DNA of 49,994 nucleotides from Pseudomonadales bacterium (lineage in GTDB: Bacteria > Pseudomonadota > Gammaproteobacteria > Pseudomonadales > UBA5862), in contig JACKOQ010000008.1 in NCBI GenBank assembly GCA_024234215.1, positions 1 through 49,994 of the forward strand. Direction: 5' to 3'. The notes under the pieces are model-generated. The model was not told where the DNA came from. It searched no databases and saw nothing but the letters and a program-made list of their open reading frames with translations. Both the position numbers and the translations under genes were made by a program. Shown here one piece after another: positions 34,506 to 45,171 of this stretch. Numbering within the stretch: position 1 is the first letter of the stretch; each line of letters opens with the position of its first letter.

Positions 34506-35273
34506 GTGGATTTCGTGGTGGTGATTCCGGCCCGCCATGCCTCATCCCGCTTGCCGGGCAAACCGCTGGCATTGGTGGGTGGCCTGCCGATGGTCCAGCG
34601 GGTCCATCAGCAGGCGCGGCGCAGTCAGGCACGGGAGGTGGTGATCGCCACCGACGATCTGCGTATCGCCGAGGTGGCGCGCGGTTTTGGCGCCGAAGTG
34701 GTGATGACCTCGACCGAACATGCCTCCGGCACCGACCGGCTGGAAGAGGTGGTGCGGCTGCGCCGCTACGCGCCGGAGCAGATCGTGGTCAACCTGCAGG
34801 GCGACGAGCCGCTGATTCCGCCGCAACTGCTCGACCAGGTGGCGGCGGCACTGCTGCATGGCACCGCACCGATGGCCACGCTCTGCGAGCCGATCGTCGA
34901 GCGGGAGGACTTCTTCAACCCCAATGTCGTCAAGGTGGTGCGTGACGAGCGCGGCCATGCGCTCTACTTCAGCCGCGCGCCGATTCCGTATCCACGTGGC
35001 ATTGCGCTCGACAGCGATGTGGCCTGGCAGCAGGCGGGCGTGCCGGCGCTGCGCCACATCGGTCTCTATGCCTACCGTGCCGGGCTGCTGCATCGGTTCG
35101 TCCGCTGGCCGATCGGCACGCTGGAGCGGATCGAGGCACTGGAGCAGTTGCGGCTGCTGAGTCAGGGCATCGACATCCGGGTCGAGCTGGCGCAGGTCAC
35201 GCCGCCACCGGGGGTCGACACCCCGGAAGATCTCGAACGGATCAACCGGCTCTGGCAGATGCGAATGCCGTGA
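34506..35273 (+). CDS. kdsB: 3-deoxy-manno-octulosonate cytidylyltransferase
   Basis: A 255-residue enzyme that activates Kdo as CMP-Kdo for the LPS inner core. IPARHASSRLPGKPLALVGGLPMV is the CTP-binding N-terminus, and MTSTEHASGTDRLEEV, VNLQGDEPLIPP, RAPIPYPR and GVDTPEDLERI are conserved KdsB segments. The start is GTG 34506 directly after the lpxK stop, with GGAG at 34493-34496 inside lpxK serving as ribosome site. Last gene of the LPS operon before fleQ. Confidence 0.96.
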   Translation: MDFVVVIPARHASSRLPGKPLALVGGLPMVQRVHQQARRSQAREVVIATDDLRIAEVARGFGAEVVMTSTEHASGTDRLEEVVRLRRYAPEQIVVNLQGDEPLIPPQLLDQVAAALLHGTAPMATLCEPIVEREDFFNPNVVKVVRDERGHALYFSRAPIPYPRGIALDSDVAWQQAGVPALRHIGLYAYRAGLLHRFVRWPIGTLERIEALEQLRLLSQGIDIRVELAQVTPPPGVDTPEDLERINRLWQMRMP

Positions 35274-35404
35274 CGAAAAATTGCCGGCCAATCTCGGCGC
35301 GGCGTCAGAAAATGGTCTAGGCTCAAGGCAGGGCTGACAGTTGTTTGACTCCCAAACCGGTCTGACGGGATGCGGAGCAGTGGAAGCAGGAGGATCGAGC
35401 GTCG

Positions 35405-36907
<1,503 letters not shown>

Positions 36908-36962
36908 CCGTCAACAATCCGGCTTGTGTTTTTATCTTGTTGAATAAAAAGAAAAATAAAAT

Positions 36963-36978
36963 AGGCATGGCGGTTGCA
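36963..36978 (+). promoter_or_regulatory. Sigma-54 promoter candidate for fleSR
   Basis: AGGCATGGCGGTTGCA keeps the GG and GC doublets ten bases apart and matches TTGCA at -12; against TGGCAC at -24 it differs at two bases. It is 75 bases upstream of fleS and directly follows a strikingly A/T-rich tract (36926-36963) in an otherwise GC-rich region. FleQ, encoded just upstream, is the expected activator. Confidence 0.65.
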
Positions 36979-37052
36979 TTTTCAGGGAACAGTGCCGCAG
37001 CGCGACGAATTTCCGCCGCGCTGCCCTCCCTGAACTCACGGAATGGTGACCG

Positions 37053-38243
37053 ATGCCCATGCTGCACCCTGTTCCCTTCGCGCCTCAGACAACGCTTCAC
37101 TGGCCTGAAAGTGTCGGCCTGAGCGCACACCCGCCCGCTGCGTCCGGTGCCTATCGGGCACTGAGCGAACGGGTCAACCAACTGCGTGATGAGCTGGCCA
37201 GCGAGAGTGCCGAGCGACGGCATGAACTGGCACAGAAGGAACGGCTGGCCGACCGGCACGAGGCGCTGCTGCGGCTGTTGCCGGGTGGTGTGGTGGTGCT
37301 CGATGAGCGCGGCATCGTCACCGAGTGCAATCCGGCCGCGATCGAGCTGCTGGGCGAACCGTTGCTCGGAGCGCGCTGGTCGACAGTGATCGAGCGCTGT
37401 TTCGCACCGCAGGCCGGTGATGGCCATGAGGTCTCGCTGAAGGATGGCCGGCTGATCGCACTGGCCACCCGCTCGCTGGAGGGGGAGCATGGGCAGTTGA
37501 TCCTGCTGACCGATCAGAGCGAAACCCGCGCACTACAGCGCCGTCTGCACCGCGATGAACGGCTGGTCAGTCTCGGCAGGATGATGGCGGCGCTGGCCCA
37601 TCAACTGCGAACGCCGCTGGCGGCCGCGATGCTCTACAGCGACCAGTTGCGCAGCGAACGGCTGTCGGCCGAGCGGCGCGACCGTGCAGTGCAGCGGCTG
37701 ACCGAGCGGTTGCAGCACATGGAGGAGCAGATTCGGCAGATGACGGTGTTCATCAAGGGTGAGGTGACCCTGACCGAGCAGATCACCCTGGCGCAGCTGC
37801 TGGAGCAGATCGAGCGCAGCGCCGAGGTGGCGGTCACGGCGGCCGGTGCCCGCATTGACTACCTGCTGGAGGCACCGCCGGCGCTGCTGCGCTGCAACCA
37901 GGCGGTGCTGGTCGGTGCGGTGGTCAATCTGATCAACAATGCGTTGCAGGCGGCCACTGCGCAGCCCCGGTTGCGGGTGGCTGTGACGCGGCTCGATGCC
38001 GAGCACATCGCCATCCGCGTCGATGACAACGGCCCTGGACTGCATGGCCGCGAGCAGGCGGCGCTCGGTGAGTTCTACACCACCAAGAGCAGCGGCACCG
38101 GCCTCGGTCTGCCGGTGGTGCTGGCGGTGGCGCGCGCCCACCATGGCGACTTTCTGCTCACCGACCTGCCGGGCCTGCAAGGGCGTGACCCGGGCGGTGC
38201 CCGTGCCGAGCTGCGGCTGCCGGTCGTGCAGTGGCTGACCTGA
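37053..38243 (+). CDS. fleS: Flagellar sensor histidine kinase FleS
   Basis: A 396-residue soluble kinase; no membrane helix or signal peptide is seen. A coiled region (about 35-70) leads into a PAS domain (about 70-165, LLPGGVVVLDERGIVTECNPAA). The H-box is MMAALAHQLRTPLAAAML with H183, and the ATPase domain has the N box VNLINNAL, DNGPGL and TGLGLPVVLAVARAH. It phosphorylates FleR, which turns on class III flagellar genes. The gene lies 44 bases before fleR and downstream of the sigma-54 promoter candidate. Confidence 0.94.
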   Translation: MPMLHPVPFAPQTTLHWPESVGLSAHPPAASGAYRALSERVNQLRDELASESAERRHELAQKERLADRHEALLRLLPGGVVVLDERGIVTECNPAAIELLGEPLLGARWSTVIERCFAPQAGDGHEVSLKDGRLIALATRSLEGEHGQLILLTDQSETRALQRRLHRDERLVSLGRMMAALAHQLRTPLAAAMLYSDQLRSERLSAERRDRAVQRLTERLQHMEEQIRQMTVFIKGEVTLTEQITLAQLLEQIERSAEVAVTAAGARIDYLLEAPPALLRCNQAVLVGAVVNLINNALQAATAQPRLRVAVTRLDAEHIAIRVDDNGPGLHGREQAALGEFYTTKSSGTGLGLPVVLAVARAHHGDFLLTDLPGLQGRDPGGARAELRLPVVQWLT

Positions 38244-38287
38244 GCCATGCACCGCACCCTCCAACCCGCAATCCGGGAGCCGAACCC

Positions 38288-39649
38288 ATGATGAACCGGA
38301 CAACCATTCTGGTGATCGAGGATGACCTCGATCTGGCCGAGGCCTTGACCGAAACCCTGGAGCTGGCCGGTTTCGATGCCTGCAGCGTCAATTCGGGCGA
38401 GGCGGCGCTGGCGCGGCTCGAACAGATCGAGCCCGGCCTGCTGCTGTGTGACGTCAACATGCCCGGCATGGATGGCCATCAGCTGTTGCAACAGGTCAAG
38501 GGCAGCCGACCGATGTTGCCGGTGGTGCTGATGACCGCCTACGGCTCGATCGAAAAGGCGGTGCAGGCGATGCGGCAGGATGCGGCCGACTATCTGGTCA
38601 AACCCTTCAGCAGCGAGCGGCTGATCGAAACGGTGCGGCGCCATCTACCAGCGACCTCGATCGACGAGCATGATCCGCTGGCCGAGGCCGCCAGCAGTCG
38701 ACGCCTGCTGGCGCTGGCGCAGCGGGTGGCACAGAGCGATTCGAATGTGCTGATCTGTGGCGAGAGCGGCACCGGCAAGGAGGAGCTGGCCCGTTTCATC
38801 CACCGCCACTCGCCCCGTGCCAGCCAGCCCTTCGTCGCGATCAACTGCGCCGCCATTCCCGAGAACATGCTCGAAGCGACGCTGTTCGGCCATGAGAAGG
38901 GCGCCTTCACCGGCGCCTACCAGAGCCAGCCAGGCAAATTCGAGCAGGCCAACGGTGGCACCCTGCTGCTCGATGAGATTTCCGAGATGGCGCTGCCGCT
39001 GCAGGCCAAGATTCTGCGCGTGCTGCAGGAGCGCGAGGTGGAGCGGATCGGTGGCCGGCGCACCCTGCAACTCGATCTGCGCATTCTGGCCACCACCAAC
39101 CGTCTGCTGCATCAGGAGGTCGAGCAGGGGCGCTTTCGCGAGGATCTCTACTATCGCCTCAGCGTCTTTCCGCTGGAGTGGCTGCCGCTGCGCGAGCGGC
39201 ACGAAGACATCCTGCCGCTGGCGCGGCGGCTGCTGGCCCGCCATGCCCAGCGTGCCCAACGCCCGGCGCCGCTGCTGACGCCGGCTGCCGAGCGCGCGCT
39301 GCTGGCCCATCCGTGGCCGGGCAATGTGCGCGAACTCGACAACGTGTTGCAGCGGGCGCTGATTCTGCAGGAGGGGTGTGAGATCGATCTCTCGCAGCTC
39401 CACCTCGGCCCCCTGACCGGAACCGCTTCCCATTCTGTCAGAGTCGCCATCTCGCACAGCGAGCCAGTCACCGCCGCCACCGACCTTGGCAGCGATGTGA
39501 AGTCGCATGAGCATCGCCTGATCATGGAGACACTGCGCCGCTGCCAGGGCAGTCGCCGTGACAGCGCCCAGCAGCTCGGCATCAGCGAGCGGACCCTGCG
39601 TTACAAGCTGGCACAGATGCGCGAGGCCGGTTTGGCGCTGGAGGTCTGA
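38288..39649 (+). CDS. fleR: Sigma-54-dependent flagellar response regulator FleR
   Basis: A 453-residue NtrC-type regulator. The receiver (1-120) has acidic residues in VIEDDLDLAEAL and phosphoacceptor D55 (LLCDVNMPGMDG). The AAA+ domain has GESGTGKEE and GAFTGAYQSQPGKFEQA, and a Fis-type HTH closes the protein (SRRDSAQQLGISERTLRYKL). ATG 38288 was chosen because GGGAG lies about nine bases before it and it gives the usual receiver start; the frame is open back to 38231. Partner of FleS. Confidence 0.94.
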   Translation: MMNRTTILVIEDDLDLAEALTETLELAGFDACSVNSGEAALARLEQIEPGLLLCDVNMPGMDGHQLLQQVKGSRPMLPVVLMTAYGSIEKAVQAMRQDAADYLVKPFSSERLIETVRRHLPATSIDEHDPLAEAASSRRLLALAQRVAQSDSNVLICGESGTGKEELARFIHRHSPRASQPFVAINCAAIPENMLEATLFGHEKGAFTGAYQSQPGKFEQANGGTLLLDEISEMALPLQAKILRVLQEREVERIGGRRTLQLDLRILATTNRLLHQEVEQGRFREDLYYRLSVFPLEWLPLRERHEDILPLARRLLARHAQRAQRPAPLLTPAAERALLAHPWPGNVRELDNVLQRALILQEGCEIDLSQLHLGPLTGTASHSVRVAISHSEPVTAATDLGSDVKSHEHRLIMETLRRCQGSRRDSAQQLGISERTLRYKLAQMREAGLALEV

Positions 39650-39785
39650 GCTGGCACAGCGAACGCCGGTCTGCATCACGACATCCCGTTCTCGACGCGG
39701 TCACTCCAGCAGTGGCCGCTGTCGTTTCAGCCCTTCCCGAATTCCTGTCGCTGGCCCGCGCGTGGCGGCCATGACCCCGCAGAGT

Positions 39786-39801
39786 TGGCCTGATCCCTGC
39801 T
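39786..39801 (+). promoter_or_regulatory. Sigma-54 promoter candidate for fliE operon
   Basis: TGGCCTGATCCCTGCT keeps TGGC at -24 and TGC at -12 with ten bases between the GG and GC doublets. It stands in the 287-base gap between fleR and fliE, about 135 bases before fliE, where a FleQ- or FleR-dependent promoter would be expected. The rest of the gap (39650-39936) holds nothing else I can name. Confidence 0.55.
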
Positions 39802-39936
39802 ATCTACTGATCGAACCGCTGCAGAACCGGGTCAGCAGGGCGGTTTCGTCAAGGAACTGACGCCGAACTGCCCCGGAACATGTTTGAAGAACAAAAAACG
39901 TCGAAAGTCCGTCCATGTCGATGACAGGAGAGAACC

Positions 39937-40311
39937 ATGGTGAACCGCATCAACGACCGCAGCGACATTCAGCAGCTGCTGCAGCAGATGCGCTCGATCA
40001 AGGCCGAGATGAACAGCCAGCGTTCCGATGTGGGCAGCGTGCCCGGCATGGAGATGGCCGGGATCGGTGCTCCAGCGGTCACCTCCAGCAGCGGATTCGG
40101 CGACCTGTTGCGGCAGGCGGTCGACGGGGTCAACGACATGCAGAGCAAATCGGCGCAGTTGGCGCAGGCCTATGAGCTGGGGCAGCCCGGGGTCGACATC
40201 ACCCAGGTGATGGTGGCGATGCAGAAGTCGAGCCTCTCATTCCAGGCGCTGACCCAGGTGCGCAACAAGGTGGTCGATGCCTATCAGACCATCATGAACA
40301 TGCCGATCTGA
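39937..40311 (+). CDS. fliE: Flagellar hook-basal body complex protein FliE
   Basis: A 124-residue protein that joins the MS ring to the proximal rod. The C-terminal half (SGFGDLLRQAVDGVNDMQSKSAQLAQAYELG and VDITQVMVAMQKSSLSFQALTQVRNKVVDAYQTI, quoted in parts) is the FliE signature. GGAGAG upstream of ATG 39937 is a good ribosome site. First gene of fliEFGHIJ. Confidence 0.95.
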   Translation: MVNRINDRSDIQQLLQQMRSIKAEMNSQRSDVGSVPGMEMAGIGAPAVTSSSGFGDLLRQAVDGVNDMQSKSAQLAQAYELGQPGVDITQVMVAMQKSSLSFQALTQVRNKVVDAYQTIMNMPI

Positions 40312-40372
40312 TCAAAGAATGATTTTTCATATCAATACAGTACATTCACAACGCAGGCAGGGTTGAAAGAAT

Positions 40373-42136
40373 ATGGAGACGCTTCCGGCAGCTTCGCAAG
40401 CTCAGAACAGCGGTGGCATGGGCCTGCTCTCCGGCATGGTCAATCTGCCACTGCTGCGCCAATTCGGCCTGCTGGTCGGGCTGGCCGCCAGTGTCGCCAT
40501 CGGTGTGGCCGTTGCGCTCTGGTCGCGCGAGGAGCCCTACATGCCGCTCGACGCCGCGCTGGGTGGCGCCGATGCCGCGCGGGTGGTGAGCCTGCTCGAT
40601 GCGCAGAAGATTCCCTATCACATCGATCCCAGGAGCGGGGCGCTGCTGGTGCCTGCCGACAAGATGCAGATCGTCAAGATGAAGATGGCCGGCGCCGGCC
40701 TGGGTGGCGAACGCGCGCAGGGCTACGAACTGCTCGACCATGAATCGCCATTCGGCAGCAGCCAGTTCATGGAGGCGACCCGCCTGCAGCGCAGCCTCGA
40801 AGGAGAACTGGCCCGCACCATCACCGGCATGTACGCGGTGCGCAGTGCCCGGGTGCATCTGGCGCTGCCCAAGTCGACCACCTTCGTGCGTGGCGGCAAC
40901 AAGCCGCGCGCCTCGATTTTCGTCGAGTTGCAGTCGGGCAATGCGCTGACGCCGGATCAGGTGAGCGCGATGGTCAATCTGGTCACTTCCAGCGTGGCCG
41001 ATCTGGATGCCAAGGATGTCTCGGTGGTCGACCAGAAGGGACGACTGCTGTCGCGCAACGAGGAGGAGGGTGCGCTGGCCGATGCCGGAAAGCAGCTCGA
41101 ACATGTCCGCCGCATCGAGGAGTCGCTGATCGGCCGGGTGCGGCGCGTGGTTGAGCCGCTGGTGGGCTATGACCACTTCACCGCCGAGATCTCGGCCGAT
41201 GTCGACTTCACCGAACAGGAGCAGACCAGCGAGCAGTACCAGCCCGACCCGCCGGCGCTGCGCAGCGAGCAGACGCTGGTCGAGCGGATGATGGGGGGTG
41301 CCGGAGATCGGGGCGGGGTGCCGGGTGCGCTCTCCAACCAGCCACCCGGTGCCGTCAGCGTGCCGGAGGTGGCCGCCAGGCCGACGACTCCGCCGCTGCC
41401 GGCCGAGGCCGCAGCGGGTGCAGCGGCTTCCAGCAGTGCCGAAACCGGCCGCAGCCGCAATCAGGCCACCCGCAACTACGAGCTCGACCGCACGCTGAGC
41501 CACACCCGGCAACAGGTGGGCAAGGTGCGCCGGCTGTCGATCGCAGTGGTGGTCGACGATCTGCCCGACCTCGCCCCGCCGAAGAAAGGCAGTGCCAAAA
41601 AGGGTGCGGCAGAGGGCAAGGAGGCGGCCAACGCCGTGCCGCGACGTGCCTGGAGCGACGAGGAGCTGCGCAAGCTCACCGAACTGGTCAAGGGTGCGAC
41701 CGGCTATGACGCCGCGCGCGGCGACACCCTGAGCGTGGTCAACTCTTCCTTTGTGAAACGGGAAATCGAACCGGCTGGTGAGCCGGTGGCTTTCTGGAGC
41801 GAGCCCTGGTTCTGGAGTCTGGCCAAACAGCTGCTGGGTGGGCTCTTTGTCGTGCTGATCGCCATTGCCATCCTGCGGCCGGTGATGAAGAACATCTCTG
41901 CCTTTTCGGGCACGCGCCCTGCCACGCTGGTGGCCTACCCGGCCGGCACGGTGGTGATGGGAGAGGGCGGCGAGATGATGCAGACGGCGGCGCCGATCAC
42001 CGAACCGGGCCGGATGATCTCGTTCGATGGCAGCAAGAGCTATGAGCAGCAACTGGATGCGGTCAAGGGACTGGTGCAGCAGGATCCGGGGCGGGTGGCG
42101 CAGGTGGTCAAGAAGTGGGTGAACGACGGTGAGTGA
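40373..42136 (+). CDS. fliF: Flagellar M-ring protein FliF
   Basis: A 587-residue MS-ring subunit. Two membrane helices (about 25-45, GLLVGLAASVAIGVAVAL; about 480-500, LLGGLFVVLIAIAILRPV) bracket a large periplasmic part with ring-building motifs (YHIDPRSGALLVPADKM, ARVHLALPKSTTFVR). The C-terminal cytoplasmic tail that binds FliG ends VAQVVKKWVND. A low-complexity Ala/Pro stretch (about 310-370) occupies the beta-collar region. It overlaps the GTG start of fliG by eight bases. Confidence 0.96.
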   Translation: METLPAASQAQNSGGMGLLSGMVNLPLLRQFGLLVGLAASVAIGVAVALWSREEPYMPLDAALGGADAARVVSLLDAQKIPYHIDPRSGALLVPADKMQIVKMKMAGAGLGGERAQGYELLDHESPFGSSQFMEATRLQRSLEGELARTITGMYAVRSARVHLALPKSTTFVRGGNKPRASIFVELQSGNALTPDQVSAMVNLVTSSVADLDAKDVSVVDQKGRLLSRNEEEGALADAGKQLEHVRRIEESLIGRVRRVVEPLVGYDHFTAEISADVDFTEQEQTSEQYQPDPPALRSEQTLVERMMGGAGDRGGVPGALSNQPPGAVSVPEVAARPTTPPLPAEAAAGAAASSSAETGRSRNQATRNYELDRTLSHTRQQVGKVRRLSIAVVVDDLPDLAPPKKGSAKKGAAEGKEAANAVPRRAWSDEELRKLTELVKGATGYDAARGDTLSVVNSSFVKREIEPAGEPVAFWSEPWFWSLAKQLLGGLFVVLIAIAILRPVMKNISAFSGTRPATLVAYPAGTVVMGEGGEMMQTAAPITEPGRMISFDGSKSYEQQLDAVKGLVQQDPGRVAQVVKKWVNDGE

Positions 42137-43142
42137 GCGCGGCAACTCTTCGCTGCGGCCGATCCAGCGTGCCGCCATCCTGCTGATGACCATCGGTGAG
42201 GAGAACGCCGCTGCCGTGCTGAAAAACATGGGGCCGAAGGAGGTGCAGCGGGTCGGTGCGGCAATGGCCGAGCTGAACAACATCTCGCGCAGCGATGTCG
42301 AGCAGGCGGTCTATGGTTTTGTCGATGAGGCCGGTGACCTGACTGGCCTCGGGGTGGGCAACGACCAGTACATCCGCAAGATGCTGGTCTCGGCGCTGGG
42401 TGAGGACAAGGCCAAGAGTCTGGCCGACCGCATCCTGATCGGCGGCAACACCAGCGGCCTCGACACCCTCAAGTGGATGGATGCCCGTTCGGTGGCCGGG
42501 ATGATCCGCTACGAACATCCGCAGATTCAGGCCATCGTCATTGCCTACCTCGACGGTGACCATGCCGCCGAGGTGCTGGTCAACTTTCCGCCACAGGTGC
42601 GGCTCGACATCATGATGCGCGTCGCCCGGCTCGACACCGTGCAGCCCGAGGCGCTGCAGGAGCTGAACCGGATCTTCGAGCGCCAGTTCTCCGGCGGGGC
42701 CGGTACCCAGAGCGCAACGCTGGGTGGCGTCAAGACTGCGGCCGAGATCATCAACAACCTTGACAGCTCGATTGCCGCGCAGGTGATGGAGGGCATTCGC
42801 GAAGAGAACGAAGAGATGAGCAACAACATCCAGGATCGGATGTTCGTCTTCGACAACCTGATCGGCATTGCCGACAGCGGCATTCAGGTGCTGCTGCGCG
42901 AGATCTCCTCCGAGAACCTGATTCTGGCGCTGAAGGGCGCCGACGAGGCGCTGAAGCAGAAGATCTTCGGCAACATGTCCAAGCGTGCCGGTGACATGCT
43001 GCGCGATGACCTCGAAGCCAAGGGGCCGGTGCGGGTCAGCGAGGTCGAGGCCGCGCAGAAAGAGATTCTTGCCGTGGCGCGGCGTCTGGCCGATGCCGGG
43101 ACGATCATTCTCAGTGCCGGCGGCGGTGAGGAGATGCTCTGA
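42129..43142 (+). CDS. fliG: Flagellar motor switch protein FliG
   Basis: A 337-residue rotor protein. RAAILLMTIGEENAAAVLKNM is the N-terminal FliF-binding region; EHPQIQAIVIAYLDGDHAAEVL is the middle EHPQR-like motif (here EHPQI), and the C-terminal charged helix that meets MotA is LREISSENLILALKGADEALKQ. The GTG start at 42129 lies inside the fliF end, so translation is coupled; its stop shares one base with the fliH start. Confidence 0.96.
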   Translation: MSERGNSSLRPIQRAAILLMTIGEENAAAVLKNMGPKEVQRVGAAMAELNNISRSDVEQAVYGFVDEAGDLTGLGVGNDQYIRKMLVSALGEDKAKSLADRILIGGNTSGLDTLKWMDARSVAGMIRYEHPQIQAIVIAYLDGDHAAEVLVNFPPQVRLDIMMRVARLDTVQPEALQELNRIFERQFSGGAGTQSATLGGVKTAAEIINNLDSSIAAQVMEGIREENEEMSNNIQDRMFVFDNLIGIADSGIQVLLREISSENLILALKGADEALKQKIFGNMSKRAGDMLRDDLEAKGPVRVSEVEAAQKEILAVARRLADAGTIILSAGGGEEML

Positions 43143-43825
43143 TGACGAAGAGTCTGCTGCTGGATGTCGAGAGCGTGCGCAAGCTCTACCGCTGGGCGCC
43201 GCCGCAGATCAGTTCAAGTGGCGAGGTGATTCGCTCGCCCGATGCCGCGCGGCAGGCCGAGGTCGAAGAGCAGGTGGCGCTGCGCGTCGCGGCGCTGAAG
43301 GCGGCCGCCCAGGCCGAGGGCCATGCGGCCGGCTACGCGCTGGGGCGCGAGGAGGGCGAGCGGGCCGGACGCGAAATCTGGCAGAACGAGGCAGCACGCC
43401 TGACCCGGCTGCTGGCCCATCTGGCCGATCCGCTGGCCGAGCGCGAAGCCGAGATCGAGACCGCGCTGCTGAATCTGGTCATCGAGATCAGCCGCGCCTT
43501 GCTCGAACATGAACTGAAGAGCTCGGGCGAGACGGTACTGAGCGTGGTGCGCCAGGCCATTGCCGCACTGCCGAAGGGCGCGGAGCAGGTCAGCCTGCTG
43601 CTGCATCCCGACGAGCAGGCGCTGCTGCTGAAGCTGCCGCAGAAACTGCCGCTGACCATCGAGGCCGATCCCGGCGTCAGCCGTGGCGGCTGCCGGATCG
43701 AAAGCCGCGACAGCTGCATCGATTTCACCACTGAGTACCGCTTTCGTGAACTGGTCAGAAACCTGCTGGGCCGCGAGCTGAGCGCGGCGCAGCGCTTCAT
43801 CGATCCGGCGGTGGATTCGACATGA
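43142..43825 (+). CDS. fliH: Flagellar assembly protein FliH
   Basis: A 227-residue regulator of the export ATPase FliI. A Glu/Ala/Gly-rich segment with GxxxG-type repeats (about 55-80, AEGHAAGYALGREEGERAG) is typical of FliH, and the C-terminal domain (from about 105, ALLNLVIEISRALLEHEL) binds FliI. ATG 43142 overlaps the fliG stop by one base and the stop overlaps fliI by four. Confidence 0.92.
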   Translation: MTKSLLLDVESVRKLYRWAPPQISSSGEVIRSPDAARQAEVEEQVALRVAALKAAAQAEGHAAGYALGREEGERAGREIWQNEAARLTRLLAHLADPLAEREAEIETALLNLVIEISRALLEHELKSSGETVLSVVRQAIAALPKGAEQVSLLLHPDEQALLLKLPQKLPLTIEADPGVSRGGCRIESRDSCIDFTTEYRFRELVRNLLGRELSAAQRFIDPAVDST

Positions 43826-45171
43826 CCAGGCCGCAGCTGCTGGAGCGGATCGCGCGCTATCCGCTCGACACCGCTTCGCCACCGCGTCCGCTGGTGTCGG
43901 GTCGGCTGGTGCGCTCGGTGGGGTTGACGCTCGAAGTGGTCGGCCTCGGTGCTGCGCTGGGGGAGTGCTGTCTGATCGAAAGTGCCAACGGACAGCATAT
44001 CGAAGCCGAGGTGGTCGGTTTCGACGAGGGCAAACTGTTTCTGATGCCGATGCGCCGCATCGGCGGACTCAAACCGGGCGCCCGCGTGCTGCCCGGTGGC
44101 GATGAGGCACGCATCGAGGTGGGCGACGCGCTGCTCGGGCGGGTGATCGACGGACTGGGTCTCCCGCTCGACGGCCTGCCACCGCCGCAATGCAGCCACA
44201 CCATCCCCTTTGCCGGACCGATGATCAACCCGCTGCGGCGATTGCCGGTGCGCGAGCCACTCGATGTCGGCATCCGCGCCATCAACGGCCTGCTGACCGT
44301 CGGCCGCGGTCAGCGCATGGGGCTGTTTGCCGGCAGCGGCGTCGGCAAGAGCGTCCTGCTCGGCATGATGACCCGCTTCACCACCGCGCAGATCGTCGTC
44401 GTGGGGCTGGTGGGCGAGCGCGGCCGTGAAGTGCGGGAGTTCATCGAACACAACCTCGGCGCCGAAGGGCTGGCACGCGCGGTGGTGGTGGCCGCACCGG
44501 CCGACGAATCACCGGTGATGCGGCTGCGGGCCGCCCGGCTGGCCACCCGCATCGCCGAACACTTTCGTGACCAGGGCCACGACGTGCTGCTGCTGCTCGA
44601 CTCGCTGACCCGCTTCGCCCAGGCGCAGCGCGAAGTGGCGCTGGCCATCGGTGAACCGCCGGCCACCCGTGGTTATCCGCCCTCGGTCTTTGCCCAACTG
44701 CCCGAGCTGGTCGAACGTGCCGGCAATGGCGATCAGGGCGGTGGCTCCATCACCGCCTTCTACACCGTGCTGATGGAGGGCGATGATGACCAGGATCCGG
44801 TGGCCGACTCGGCGCGGGCGATTCTCGATGGCCACGTGCTGCTGGCCCGCCGGCTGGCCGAAGAGGGCCACTATCCCGCCATCGACATCGAAGCCTCGAT
44901 CAGCCGGGTGCAGCCGCAGGTGGTGTCGGCCGGGCAACTGGCCCAGGCGCAACGCTTCAAGCAGCTCTACTCGGCCTATCAGCGCAGCCGTGAACTGATC
45001 CAGATCGGCGCCTACCAGCGCGGCGCCGATGCCGACACCGATCTGGCCATCCAGCTGATTCCGCAACTGCGCGGCTACCTGCGTCAGGGATTGAACGAAA
45101 GCTTCTCGCTGGCCAGCAGCAGTGGTGAACTGGAACAGCTGTTCAACACCGCTGAAACCGCCGGCCGATGA
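43822..45171 (+). CDS. fliI: Flagellum-specific ATP synthase FliI
   Basis: A 449-residue AAA+-like export ATPase that unfolds and delivers flagellar substrates. Walker A AGSGVGKS is at 170-177 after the family segment GIRAINGLLTVGRGQRMGLF, and Walker B is DVLLLLDSLTRFAQAQREV. EPPATRGYPPSVFAQLP is conserved in type III export ATPases. Overlapping starts and stops with fliH and fliJ (ATGA both times) indicate tight coupling. Confidence 0.97.
   Translation: MTRPQLLERIARYPLDTASPPRPLVSGRLVRSVGLTLEVVGLGAALGECCLIESANGQHIEAEVVGFDEGKLFLMPMRRIGGLKPGARVLPGGDEARIEVGDALLGRVIDGLGLPLDGLPPPQCSHTIPFAGPMINPLRRLPVREPLDVGIRAINGLLTVGRGQRMGLFAGSGVGKSVLLGMMTRFTTAQIVVVGLVGERGREVREFIEHNLGAEGLARAVVVAAPADESPVMRLRAARLATRIAEHFRDQGHDVLLLLDSLTRFAQAQREVALAIGEPPATRGYPPSVFAQLPELVERAGNGDQGGGSITAFYTVLMEGDDDQDPVADSARAILDGHVLLARRLAEEGHYPAIDIEASISRVQPQVVSAGQLAQAQRFKQLYSAYQRSRELIQIGAYQRGADADTDLAIQLIPQLRGYLRQGLNESFSLASSSGELEQLFNTAETAGR

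Noticed and set aside
35345..35373. TTGACT as a -35 box for fleQ
   Set aside because: The hexamer 17 bases downstream is GGATGC, too poor for a -10 box.
36908..36916. GTCAA as a FleQ half-site upstream of fleS
   Set aside because: No second inverted half-site; five bases alone are not evidence.
39652..39667. TGGCAC...GC as the fliE sigma-54 promoter
   Set aside because: The -24 half is perfect but -12 reads ACGCC; the site at 39786 has the better -12 element and is nearer fliE.
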